Shown one piece after another: positions 38,055-48,700 of a stretch of 64,000 nt of DNA. The notes beneath the pieces are model-generated. The model was not told where the DNA came from, ran no database searches, and saw only the letters and a program-made list of their open reading frames with translations. The DNA is taken from NCBI RefSeq assembly GCF_004053875.1, contig NZ_SBIP01000004.1:372001-436000 (forward strand). Reading direction: 5' to 3'. The position numbers were made by a program, and so were the translations under genes. This DNA comes from Neorhizobium lilium (GTDB lineage: Bacteria; Pseudomonadota; Alphaproteobacteria; Rhizobiales; Rhizobiaceae). Within the stretch, counting starts at the first letter, position 1, and each line of letters starts with the position of its first letter.

Positions 38055-38642
38055 ATGATCAAGAATTACGTTTTTGGCGTATTTGCCGCAGCTTCTCTTT
38101 GCCTTTCCACTTCCAGTGCTTTTGCAATCGGTCCCGCGGGCATGGCAGCGCCATCCAAGCTACGTCCGCTGAACATCGTCGCCCAGAAGCCGACATTGGC
38201 GCCCTTCGCATTCGTCAAGTTCTGCGTCGCCAATGCCTCGGACTGTGCAGATGCCCATGGCGATGCCAGCGTATCCCTCACTTCAGGGCTCATGCGCCAG
38301 CTTCGCCAAGTGAATGCACAGGTCAACCGTTCGATCGAGCCGCAGTACGACAACGACGGCGATGACGAATGGCAGGCGGACGTAGCTGCAGGCGACTGCG
38401 AAGACTTCGCCCTGACCAAGCGGCGGCGGTTGATCGAACTCGGCTGGTCGCCGAATGCTTTGCGGATGGCCATCGCCTATACGCCGAACAATAATGGCCA
38501 TGCCGTTCTGGTCGTCAGCACAAGCAAAGGCGATCTTGTTCTAGACAACCGAAGCAATTCGATCCGTAACTGGCGCGACACGGACTTGCGATGGGTAATG
38601 ATCCAGTCGTCTGTTAACCCGTTGTACTGGAACCAGATCTAA
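38055..38642 (+). CDS. Secreted transglutaminase-like cysteine peptidase (BTLCP family)
   Basis: The protein has 195 residues from the ATG at 38055. It has a signal peptide (MIKNYVFGVFAAASLCLSTSSAFA) and a bacterial transglutaminase-like cysteine peptidase domain, the family of LapG. The catalytic triad is visible as Cys in AGDCEDFALTKR (about residue 116), His in NNGHAVLVV (about 152) and Asp in LVLDNRSN (about 165). The predicted location is the periplasm. LapG-type enzymes cleave adhesins, but no adhesin or LapD-like gene is in the window, and the rhizobial copies near polysaccharide genes have no assigned substrate. It is divergent from the polymerase gene. Confidence 0.87.
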   Translation: MIKNYVFGVFAAASLCLSTSSAFAIGPAGMAAPSKLRPLNIVAQKPTLAPFAFVKFCVANASDCADAHGDASVSLTSGLMRQLRQVNAQVNRSIEPQYDNDGDDEWQADVAAGDCEDFALTKRRRLIELGWSPNALRMAIAYTPNNNGHAVLVVSTSKGDLVLDNRSNSIRNWRDTDLRWVMIQSSVNPLYWNQI

Positions 38643-38786
38643 TACATACCGTCTATTCCAGTCGCGCAAGACAGGGCATAGTCGCCTTCTCCTGCAATCG
38701 ATCACGGAGCCACGACGGTATCTGATCACGCCTCCCAGTCTCGATATAGCAAGCGACTCGATCTCGCCCCCTCCGGCGAGAACGAG

Positions 38787-39593
38787 ATGGAGCCGCCGCG
38801 TCCGCCAGGGTTCGCGGTGCCCGTGCTCATATTTCTCCTGGTTGTCGCTGGGGTTCTGGCCACGGTGCTGATGGCGAATGAGGGAAAGAACCTCCATCTT
38901 CTGGCTAAGGTTCTCCACATCCCGCTCAAAGAGCAGCGGACCGAGACTCAGGCGGTTCCGGTTGCCGCAAAGCCGGCGCAGCTAGCGCGCCAACCATCAC
39001 ATCTTTTGAGCGCGCCTACCACCCAGTCAATGGGAGCGCTGGAGCCTCCCCTCAAGCCTCAGGACTTCTGCCAGAGGCTCGCCCAGCGGAACCAGGAAAC
39101 TCCCGCATTTGTGGCCGAAAGCGACGGGAACTGGGAGTGCTCCCTGCTGAGGCAGTATCCACCGCAAACGGGTACTGCATCGCTTTTCCTGCAGATCCGC
39201 GGCGCTGCACACGGTGCCTTTTCCCGTCTGCGGATCAAGTTCAACCTCCCGCCAGGCGAGCCGAACGAACAGGCGGTCGAGGATGCGCTCAACATCCTTC
39301 AGAACAGTATCAGGCCGTTTTGGAGCGACAGAATATTTTTCGATGCGCTCCGGCGAAAGCTCGGCGGGAAAATGGATTTCTCTATGCTTGTCGGATATTA
39401 CCCTGCAAGCTTCAAGCACGAAATGAGCGACTCGAATCGTTTGAACCTGATCGTTGCCAACCGGCCTGTCCCAAAGGTGGAACCTTTACGCCTTCCCGTT
39501 GCTTGGACGGCAATGATCCCCACGGGGCGAGCACCCAAGGCTCAAAGGGGGCCTCGGATTGGAGCGGATGAACCGAAGCTCCCGCCGCCGTGA
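38787..39593 (+). CDS. Single-pass membrane protein, paralogue of the gene at 50451 (1)
   Basis: The protein has 268 residues. It has a short cytoplasmic N terminus, a membrane helix (about 9-30) and a periplasmic domain. A pair of cysteines (FCQRL and NWECSLL) is spaced 22 residues apart. Following blocks are SLFLQIRG, RLRIKFNL and YYPASFKHEMSDSNRLNLIV. All have counterparts in the protein at 50451-51380, so the two are paralogues. It may belong to a domain of unknown function seen in rhizobia (from memory DUF6030, not verified). A structural role in polysaccharide assembly is only suggested by location. Confidence 0.78.
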   Translation: MEPPRPPGFAVPVLIFLLVVAGVLATVLMANEGKNLHLLAKVLHIPLKEQRTETQAVPVAAKPAQLARQPSHLLSAPTTQSMGALEPPLKPQDFCQRLAQRNQETPAFVAESDGNWECSLLRQYPPQTGTASLFLQIRGAAHGAFSRLRIKFNLPPGEPNEQAVEDALNILQNSIRPFWSDRIFFDALRRKLGGKMDFSMLVGYYPASFKHEMSDSNRLNLIVANRPVPKVEPLRLPVAWTAMIPTGRAPKAQRGPRIGADEPKLPPP

Positions 39594-39679
39594 TCATAAC
39601 TGTAAAGAACACGATTTTAACAGGGTTTTAACGCCGACTTTCCATGGTCGGCATGATGAGTGGCGCGAACGGCGACAAG

Positions 39680-40465
39680 ATGCGTAAATTGCTGACCTGG
39701 CTTTCCCAAAAGCGTCCCGCACCGGAGCAGGCTGCGCCGCGTCGCCGTATAGACATGGGAGATAATCCGCCTGCCTATCCGATCTACGCGATCGGCGACA
39801 TTCATGGCTGCATGGATCAGTTGCAGCGCGCGGAAGAGAAGATCGCGACCGACATCGAAGTCTCCGGCCAGTCGGGGCCGGTGGTGCTGCTTGGCGATTA
39901 CGTGGATCGGGGATCCGCCTCCTCCCAAGTGATCGAACATCTCGTCAATCCAAGTGCACTCGGCCTCAAACGGGTTCCGCTTTGCGGTAACCATGACGAT
40001 ATCTTCGGCAAGTTCATCGAGGAGCCGGACCTTCACCTGGAATGGCTGGCGCTCGGGGGCGAGCAAACCCTGATGTCCTATGGCATCGACATCCATCATG
40101 TCGGGCTGCGGCAGCGCGGCCGCAACAGCAAGCTGAAACATGTCTTGGCAGAAGCAATTCCCTTGAGCCATAAGCAGTTTCTCGAAAACCTGCCTATCCA
40201 TCTGAAGATTGGGCAATACCTCTTCGTGCATGCCGGAATCCGGCCCGAAATTCCTCTTCAGCGGCAGACCGATGAAGACATGATGTGGATCCGCGAGCCG
40301 TTTCTCAAAGAGGGCCCGAAACTGCCTCTGATGGTAATCCACGGCCATACGCCCCAGCCGATGCCGGATCTAGGGCCTCATCGGATCGGCATCGATACCG
40401 GAGCCTTCTACACAGGCAAGCTTACCGTCCTGAAGATCGATGGCGGCCAAACCCGGTTCCTGTAG
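39680..40465 (+). CDS. PPP-family metallophosphatase (serine/threonine protein phosphatase-like)
   Basis: The protein has about 261 residues. The start at 39680 (MRKLLTWLSQKR) is chosen over upstream ATGs at 39644-39656, which lack ribosome binding sites. Metal-binding motifs of the PPP family are complete: GDIHG (about 41), GDYVDRG (about 74), GNHD (about 106) and VIHGHT (about 225). Possible substrates are phosphoproteins, for example the tyrosine-kinase domain nearby, or diadenosine polyphosphates. The sequence does not decide between them. It lies between two paralogue-type and capsule genes. Confidence 0.88.
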   Translation: MRKLLTWLSQKRPAPEQAAPRRRIDMGDNPPAYPIYAIGDIHGCMDQLQRAEEKIATDIEVSGQSGPVVLLGDYVDRGSASSQVIEHLVNPSALGLKRVPLCGNHDDIFGKFIEEPDLHLEWLALGGEQTLMSYGIDIHHVGLRQRGRNSKLKHVLAEAIPLSHKQFLENLPIHLKIGQYLFVHAGIRPEIPLQRQTDEDMMWIREPFLKEGPKLPLMVIHGHTPQPMPDLGPHRIGIDTGAFYTGKLTVLKIDGGQTRFL

Positions 40466-40506
40466 GGCACCCGTTCCTCTCGGCGTAGAACAAATGAGGC
40501 AGATTT

Positions 40507-41295
40507 CTAACGCTTCGTCTCTCGCCCGAACCACCATAACAGCGCTGGCTTGAGCAGAGGGCCAATCCATCCGAGGGCCGTCAGCGAGAAGCCGAAGAAC
40601 GTCTTCGAGCGCCCGCGGTCGATGGCGCTGACAATCTTTGCTGCGACAGCGTCCGCCGGCCAAGCGGCGGCTGCCCCCATCAGGCGGCGTGCCTCAGGCG
40701 AGCGTTTAGGCAGTTCCTGCTCGAACTGGGGCGTCAGAGTGTCCGGTGGAAAACAAATGGCTACCTGTATCCCGAAAGACCGCGCTTCAGCCTGCAACGC
40801 CTCTGCAAAGCCGACCAGCGCCGATTTCGACGCGCAATAGGCGCTGTAACCATGGATGCCGATCAGCGCAGCGCCGGAAGAAATGATCATGATCTTGCCA
40901 GACCTGCGTATCTTCATGCCGGAATAGACAGCGCGGACACTGTTGATCGTGCCGAGAAGATTGGTGTCGATCTGGCCGGCAAAGACGGCGGAACTCTGCT
41001 CGTCGAACAGGCCAGGCTCGACTATACCCGCAGATGCCACAAGAATATCGCAAGGTCCGAATGTCAATTCACACGCGGAGATGGCAGAGCTGATCTCAGC
41101 CTCCACCGCAACATCGGCCGAGACGAGGCCAATCCGCCCGACCCCGGCAGCTACGCTGCGTTCAAGATCCTGCCGTGCCTCGTCCAGCCGCCGTGCGTTC
41201 CGTGCGATGATGGAGACCTTAGCGCCGGAGCGCAGATATTGCCTCGCCACCTCCAACCCGATGCCGCTTGATCCTCCCGTGACGATGACGTGCAC
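40507..41295 (-). CDS. rkpH: Short-chain dehydrogenase (RkpH-like, resembling 3-ketodihydrosphingosine reductase)
   Basis: This SDR enzyme has 262 residues. The NAD(P)-binding motif is TGGSSGIG (6-13), with Arg in the next strand (IARNARR) pointing to NADPH. The catalytic Ser is in IISSGAA (about 147) and YSAYCASKSA gives the Tyr-x-x-x-Lys pair (about 154-163). The stretch CFPPDTLTPQFEQEL closely resembles the PPDTDTPGF segment of 3-ketodihydrosphingosine reductase, and C-terminal hydrophobic residues suggest membrane association. It starts with GTG preceded by GGGAG and follows the alpha-oxoamine synthase by 16 nt. Expected role: reduction of a 3-keto lipid made by the two upstream enzymes. 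Confidence 0.85.
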   Translation of the reverse strand: MHVIVTGGSSGIGLEVARQYLRSGAKVSIIARNARRLDEARQDLERSVAAGVGRIGLVSADVAVEAEISSAISACELTFGPCDILVASAGIVEPGLFDEQSSAVFAGQIDTNLLGTINSVRAVYSGMKIRRSGKIMIISSGAALIGIHGYSAYCASKSALVGFAEALQAEARSFGIQVAICFPPDTLTPQFEQELPKRSPEARRLMGAAAAWPADAVAAKIVSAIDRGRSKTFFGFSLTALGWIGPLLKPALLWWFGRETKR

Positions 41296-41311
41296 GCGCG
41301 GCTCCCAGCTG

Positions 41312-42745
41312 TCAGTTTTTTTCGCTTGCCTGAAGCAAAGGCGAAAGCTGCATCATCTTTTCGAGGTCGAGTGCGCCAAGCCCGAAATTGCGCTCTTCGA
41401 GAGTCCGCAAACGGCGAGCCGTGACATCCACCGCATGGCGGATCTGGTCTTCGGTATGATCGCAGGTGATGAAGAAGCGCAGCCGTGCCATGCCTTCCGG
41501 CACGGCCGGGTGAATGATCGGCAATGCGTTGACGCCTTCTTCCAGAAGCTCGTTCGACAGTTGGACAGCCCGGAGCGAGTCGCCCACGATGATCGGAACC
41601 ACAGAAAAACCGAGGCTAAGCCCCGTATCCAGTCCCGCCTCCTTGGCACATTCCAGAAAGAGCGCACCATTGCGGTGCAGGCGCTCGGTCCGTTCCGGCT
41701 CCGAACGCAGAATCTCAAGGCCCGTGGTCGCTGCCGCTGCCAGCACGGGCGCCAGACCGACGCTATAGACGAAGCCTCCGGCGTCAGCCTTCAGAATGTC
41801 GGCCAGTGCCTGGCTTCCGGCGATATACCCACCGCAGCTCGATGTTGTCTTGGAAAGCGTGCCCATCCAGATATCGACCTCCCGCGGATCGATCCCGAAA
41901 TGCTCGAAGCTGCCGCGGCCTGTCGCACCCAGCACGCCGAGCGAATGCGCCTCATCAACCATCAGCCAGAAACCGTGGCGGTTTCTAAGCTCGAGCAAGG
42001 CCGGCAGATCGGCAATATCGCCGTCCATGGAATAGACGCCTTCCACGATCACCAGCACACGCCGGAAGTCGCCTTCCAAGGTGCGCAGCACCGTATCGAG
42101 ATTTTCGACGTCGTTGTGGCGGAAAAACCGGCGTGTTGCACCCGACTGTTTGATACCCGCCAGTGCGCTATTGTGAATGAACTCATCGTGCACGACCAGA
42201 TCCTGGGGGCCGACAAGGGAGCTGATCGCTGCCAAATTGGTCAGATAACCGCTGACGAAACAGACGGCGGCTTCGACGCCGTAGACGTCCGCCAAAGCAC
42301 CTTCCAGTGCTTTGTGCACCGGCCGCTCACCAGCCACGAGACGGCTGGCCGACGCTGAAATGCCGAAACGATCGATCGCCGCCTTCGCCTGCTCTATCAC
42401 TTTCGGATCGGTATTGGTTCCGAGATAGTCGTAGGACGCGAAGTTCACGAAGGTCTTGCCGCCCATGACCGTGGTTGCACCGGCTGCCTGGTCATGGGAA
42501 CGGTAGAATGGATTGGCAACGCCGATCACTTCGCCGATCTTCCTTTGTGCCTCTACCCGCTGGTATTCTGGCAGCGACTCGAATCGCAAAGGCTGGCGTG
42601 CGGGCTGTTGTGGCTGGCGGCTTAGTCGAGCAGCGCGATTGCGCCCCGCGGTTTCGCTTGCCTGACGCATCTGATCAATAAAGCCGCTACGTTCCTCCGA
42701 GCTTGGCTTGGATGGAGCTTTGCCTTGCGGATCATGTTTATTCAC
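41312..42745 (-). CDS. rkpG: PLP-dependent alpha-oxoamine synthase (RkpG-like)
   Basis: The protein has 477 residues: an N-terminal extension of about 70 residues, Gln/Arg-rich and probably disordered, then the alpha-oxoamine synthase domain (5-aminolevulinate, 2-amino-3-ketobutyrate, AONS and serine palmitoyltransferase family). PLP residues are visible: DEAHSLG (264-270) and the Schiff-base Lys K299 in TLSKTTSSCGG. The reaction is decarboxylative condensation of an amino acid with an acyl thioester. The GTG start overlaps the polyketide synthase stop (GTGA), so the acyl donor is probably its ACP. The amino acid substrate cannot be read from the sequence. The S. meliloti homologue belongs to the K-antigen rkp-1 region. 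Confidence 0.9.
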   Translation of the reverse strand: MNKHDPQGKAPSKPSSEERSGFIDQMRQASETAGRNRAARLSRQPQQPARQPLRFESLPEYQRVEAQRKIGEVIGVANPFYRSHDQAAGATTVMGGKTFVNFASYDYLGTNTDPKVIEQAKAAIDRFGISASASRLVAGERPVHKALEGALADVYGVEAAVCFVSGYLTNLAAISSLVGPQDLVVHDEFIHNSALAGIKQSGATRRFFRHNDVENLDTVLRTLEGDFRRVLVIVEGVYSMDGDIADLPALLELRNRHGFWLMVDEAHSLGVLGATGRGSFEHFGIDPREVDIWMGTLSKTTSSCGGYIAGSQALADILKADAGGFVYSVGLAPVLAAAATTGLEILRSEPERTERLHRNGALFLECAKEAGLDTGLSLGFSVVPIIVGDSLRAVQLSNELLEEGVNALPIIHPAVPEGMARLRFFITCDHTEDQIRHAVDVTARRLRTLEERNFGLGALDLEKMMQLSPLLQASEKN

Positions 42746-45700
42746 TGTGCGGCTGCTTTCTGCTGCGGCGTCGAGTGGCTCTTCACCAGCCGGTCGATGA
42801 CCTCGTCCTGCGTTGCGGCATCCTCCCCATCGTTCCGCTTGGTGACGCGCTCGCGCAATCGGGTTACGACATCACTGACGGTCGTATCCTCCCCTACTCC
42901 ACTCAGCGGAATATCAAAACCGGTCTTCTGCTGGAAGCTCATTCCAAGTTCCATGGCCATCAAACTATCCAGACCGATGTCCTTCAGGATCTTCTCCGGG
43001 GTGATGCCGTCTTCGGTGACCCTTAGGATCGTCGCGATCTCTGCCGCCACCAGAGTATGCAGCAGAAGCTGCGCTTCCTCGGTTGACTTGCCTCGGATCA
43101 TCTCCTCAAGATCCACTCGGTCACCTTCAGCCGCAGACTGCTGGCTGCCTGCGGAACGGATAACGGTTTGGAAGATCGCTGCCTGAGAAATCGGCAGCAT
43201 CCTTACCGCCGCCCAATCCACTTCGGCAATCATCACGGCCGCAGCGTCGATAGAGCCGTTGTCACTAACAATGTAACGCTCGACCTGTTCCAGCGCGTCA
43301 CGCGCTTTCATTGCGGTCTTGCCGATCCGCTTCGACAGCAATTCGTTGACCTCGGAATTGCGCGCAAGGAATCCTGTGTCCGCAATGGCGCCGAAGCCGA
43401 TCGCGAGACCTGTTTTGCCGGCAGCACGACGGCTGCGGGCAAGGCCTTCCAGATAGCCGTTGGCGATGACGTAGTTCGCCTGCCCCGGATTGCCGATCAT
43501 GGTGGTCGCGGAGGAGAAGAGCAGGAAGAGCTCTAGCTCGTCATCGGCCGTCAGACGATCGAGTAGTTCGGCGCCCCGCACCTTGACCTCGACGACAGGG
43601 CGGTTGCGCTCCGGCGTCAGGTTGGAAAGCAAGGCATCGTCAAGCACCATCGCCGCGTGGACAACGCCCTTGAGGGGTGCCTTGGCACGCAGTTCATCCA
43701 GCAAGGTCGTCAGCGAAGCTTCATCCGTGATATCGCAGGCATGCACGCTCGCGACGACGCCCTTGTCAGCCCATTTCGAGATAGCAGCAATGGTTTCAGC
43801 GTCGGCGACACCGCGACGCGAGCAAAGCGCGATATGCTTGGCGCCCTTGGCGACCAGCCAATCGGCAGCCACGAGACCAAAACCACCAATCCCACCAGCG
43901 ACAAGGAAGACGCCTTCGTTGTCAAAGCGCAACGGCTTGCCGGTCGAGACCACGACCTTGTCCTTGCCGGAAACCGGAGGCTGGATCACGATCTTGCCGA
44001 TATGACCTGCGTTCTGCATGAGACGGAAGGCGCTGCCGATCTCATCATAGCCGAAAGCACGATAAGGCAAGGGCTGCAATTGCCCTGCGTCGAACAGGCG
44101 TCCGATCTCGGCAAAGATCTTCTTGGTTACGGACGGCAAGTTGACCAAAAGCTGGTCCGCATCGATTCCGAAATAACTGATATTGCGGCGGAATGGGCGC
44201 AGCCCGATTTTTCTGTCGGAGTAATAGTCGCGCTTGCCGAGCTCCAGGAAGCGGCCGAAAGGCTTCACCAGTTCTAGGCTGCGCTCCATGGCTTCGGAGA
44301 AGAGCGAATTGAGCACGAGGTCAACGCCCTCGCCATTGGTAACGCCGCGCACTCGGTTCACGAAATCGAGCGAGCGCGAATCGAATACATGATCGGCGCC
44401 CATGGCTTCGAGGAAGCGACGCTTCTCGACCGTACCTGCGGTGGCGATCACCACAGCACCTTTGAGCTTGGCGATCTGCAGGGCCGCAAGCCCGACGCCG
44501 CCGGCCGCGCCATGGATGAGGATGGTTTCTCCGGCCTCGATATGGCCGAGATGAACCATGGCATAATAGGCGGTCAGGAAGGCCACCGGAACCGTTGCAG
44601 CGCCGGCGAAATCCAATCCCGCCGGGAACTTCGTCACGCCATCGCGGCGCACCCGCACATGGGTGGAAAACGCGGCCGGACCAATGCCCATGACCCTGTC
44701 GCCGGGTACGAGATCGCTCACGCCGGCGCCGACCTGAACCACGCGGCCAGACAATTCCATTCCAATCGTGGCGCCGGCAAAACCGTCTTCCAGCGCTTCT
44801 TCCGGCAAGACGCCCATGGCCCACATGACGTCGCGGAAATTGAGGCCCGTAGCCTCAACCGCTATGACCACCTCGCCAACTGTCGCCACCGGCAGGCCGC
44901 ATTGCTGCCAGACAATGCTATCGACTCTGCCCGTGGAAAGCTGATGAATAGTAGCGGCCTCGTAATCCGCCGTCTCCACCGCCTTGGCCGGGAAAGGACC
45001 GAAGGCCGCCCGCAGCTCGCAAAGCGCGCCGTCGCGCAGAACCCATTCGCGATTTGCACTCGGCGCTGCCAGGATGGCAGCAGTCCGCGCAGGTAGATCG
45101 CCAAGCTCGGTCTCGGCATCGAGCAGATGAATATCGAGCCCTTCATATTCGTTCTGAAGAACACGCGTAAAAGTCCAAAGGCCCGCATTTGCCGGATCCG
45201 TCGCATCCGCTGCCAGAGGCGAACCGCCGGGCGCGGCGATCAGGATTTGCGGACGACCACCCTCAGTCAAGGCCGGCTGTCTGGCCAAAGTTTCCGCCAG
45301 CAGCTTGAAGCGCTGGAGCCGAAGCTGCGCTAGTTGCGAAGCATCCCGGCCGCCAAGCCGCTCAGCAACATAGAGGATCCTGACAGGCGCACCCGTCGAG
45401 GCTGCAATCGACGCCGAAATCTCTTCTTCGTTGAAATCCGCATCGAGTACAATCGAGCTGGAAGTGGACGCGAAACGGCCGGAGCGCTCGGCAAGCACGA
45501 GCAAGCCATCGGACGCTACGGCTTCCGCGTCAACGGTCTCAGGCAAGGTTTGCGCAGCTGCGAAAACCAGCTTACCTTCGGCAAAGTCTTTTTCCTCGAC
45601 CTGCGGTTCGGCAAAGCCGAGATCACGCAGAAGACCGTCGATTTGCTGGACCGTTCCGAGCTGGCCCACCGGGAACTCGGCTGACTGGCTTGCTGCAAAC

Positions 45701-48700
45701 CAACTGTCGGACAGCCCGAACACGAAGTCGTTGAAGGCGGACGGCGCACGGTCGGCGAAGACCAGTGCCGTACCTGCAGCTGCGAGACTGCGCATCGCGG
45801 AACGGAATTCTTCGCTCGATGCCAGCATCTGCTGGCTTTCGAGGCCGGCCATGACCACAAGATCGACCGATTTCAGCTCGCTCAGCTTGGCCGGCTCCAG
45901 AACCGAAACATGCGTATGTTGTTCGAAAGCGAGTTCCAGCGTCCGGCGCAGGTTTTCGCGCGGTTCGACGATGACCAGCATGGCGCCCTGTTCGGAGGCA
46001 AGCGATGCAAGGTGGGTGCTGAAGGACGGTGAAGTGGCGCCGGCCTCCAGGATGATACGAATCCGGCCTGGATTGGCGAGGCAGATCTCTGCCGCGGTCT
46101 CCAAAGCAACGGCCGATTTGCGCTGTGCCAGGGGCGCGTGGACGAGCACATGGTCCACAGTCGCTTCACTGCTGTTGCGCGAAGCTTCGGTCTCTGCCTC
46201 GGGATGCAGCAAGGCAAGCGAAAGCTGCTCCAGCGCATCGCGGTAAGCATTGTTAACCAACACGGCTTCAGCAACCCGGCCCGAATCTTCCTTGTAGATT
46301 TCCGCCAGCAGGTCGGCCACCGGTGGGAAGCCGAACTCCAGCGGCAGGCGCCACCCATCATCCTCCGGCGCGGCAATGCCCGCATCTTCGAGGATGAAGA
46401 GGCAGCTTGTCAGGAACGACCGGAAGCTGCCATTGCCGACGAAATTCTGCGGCGACACCAGCCCGTCATGATTTGCAAGCGCAAGACCGATCTCATGGCA
46501 TCCCCGGTAGACGGCAGCGTCGATTATCAGCGACGCATTGTCGGAACCCGCCTCGCCAGCACTTGCGCGCATCACGTTGGCGCCAATCTCGACAGGAGCC
46601 CTTGGTGCGGCCTGCAGGAAGGACGGCACGGCGTCGAAATGGAAGGCAAGAGCTTCCAGTCCATGATGGCGGCGCAGCGAGGTGCGGCGGAACCGGCAGT
46701 CCATGAAGCTCATGACCTGATGGCCTTCCGCATCGAACATGCGAAAATTGACCTTGATCGAGAAGCCGCTGAAGCGTTCGATCTCGATGACGGCCTTGGC
46801 AATGGTCGCACTTTGGCTGGATACACGGACCGAGCCGAAACGAACCGGAATATAAGGCGATCCAGCTTCGTTACCCGAGAGCTTGTCGAAGAGCGCAACC
46901 AGCCCGTGGAAGGCGGCGTCCACCGAGAAGGGGTTGAAGTTGAACGTTACGAAGGGATGCGCAGGCGCCGAAGCAGGTTTCAGCTCGACTTCAACGAGGT
47001 TGCGGCCGAAAGAGACCGCCTTCGACAACAGCCTGAAGCGCGGTCCGTATTGCAGGCCAAAGCGTTCCGCCGTCTCGTAGACCTGCGCCGCATCCATGGA
47101 ATGACCATCGCTGCCGGTGGCGCCCCAGGGCTGGCGGTAACCTTCCTCGTCGATCGCTTTGCGGCAACGAGCAACAGCGTGAACTGTCCAGTCGTCATTG
47201 CTGAGACGCTCACGCGAACGGATCTCGATATCACCCGTTTCGGGCGACAGAACCGTCGAAAGCTCCAGCATACGGTCTTCGCGCAGCTCCAGTGGCCGCA
47301 CGATTTCCATGTTGGACAGCTCGACCTCCTCGGTCTCAAGATGAGCCTGAGCAGCCCTCAGAGCGATTTCAACAAAGCCGCTGCCTGGAAGGATAGCCCT
47401 GGAATCAACGACATGTTCGGCCAGATCCGGGAAAAGAAGGGCATCGACATGATTTTTCCAATGCGTCGCACGGGGGTCCGTCCGCCAGCCAAGCAATGTG
47501 TAAGCCGTTTTGCAATCGCGGCCGAAGACATCGATTTCGTCCGTCGTGCCCGGCATCCTCAACTGCACCGGTTCCAGCGGCAAGAGCGGAAGATGCACGG
47601 AGGCATTTCTCTTTACGCCCTGACGAACGGATGCAGGTGCTGCACCGGACGCGACTGCACGGGCAAAGGAGCGGGCGACCGGATCATAGCCGCCACCCAA
47701 CGCCTCACGCTGCAGCGTGCCGATGACCACGGCCGGCTGGGACATGCTCTTTGCAACTTCGGAGACATAGCTCGACAGGATCGGCCTCGGCGAAATCTCT
47801 ATGAAAAGGTTGCACCCGAGCTCGACAGCCTTTTCCGCAGCCGCCTTGAACAGGACAGGATCGCGGACGTTGCGCCACCAATAGTCTGAATCCAAACCCT
47901 GTCCGTCATAGACGTCGCCGGTGACGGTGGAGACAAAGGTGCAGGCGCCGCTCTTCGGTTCGATGGTCGGCAGATCGCTCAGGAAGGAGTCCCGGGCACT
48001 GTCGATGATCGGGTGATGGAAAGGATAATTGATATCAAGGATATGCGCGACAATCTGCGATTTGCGCGCGGCATCCTTGAAGGCCTGGATCTCATCCACC
48101 GGGCCAGAAATAGTGACGGAGCTGGGCGCGTTGATGGCTGCCACGCCGATTTGATCGAGGCCCTGCGCCTTGGCAAAGGCAAGCGCAGCCTCTTCGCTGA
48201 GTACGACGGCCGCCATCTTTCCTTTGCCGGCAATCAAGTCCTGCGACTTCGAGCGCTTGGCGACGATGGCGACGGCTTCCGCTGCCGTCAGCGTTTTTGC
48301 AGCATAGGCGGCAGCGAGTTCGCCAACGGAATGGCCGAAAACGACGTCCGGGCGAATGCCGCGTGCAGACAGACAGTCGGAAAGCGCCGCCTGTATGGCG
48401 AACAGCAGCGGTTGGGCGATCTTCGTGTCGGCCAAACGCAGCGCGAGGTCTGGAGCCGTCAGCAGATCGGTCAGTTTTTCGCCGAGATGGTATTCGAATA
48501 GCGCGCTGAAGGACTGGAAGCACTGGCGAAAGTGGCGATTCTCGCGATAGGCGTCCACGGCCATTCCGGCCCATTGGGCGCCGTTGCCCGAGAAGACAAA
48601 GGCGATCTTGCCGGCATGCGAAGGGGCTTCGCCCGCCTCGCCTTGCGAGGCCTCTGCAGACAGATGCGCGGCAACCGCCGCAAGCACTGCCTGGGTATCC

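Noticed and set aside
46138-47889. Long plus-strand frames inside the polyketide synthase gene
   Set aside because: Opposite-strand frames of a gene with clear domain order; composition is atypical and there are no motifs.
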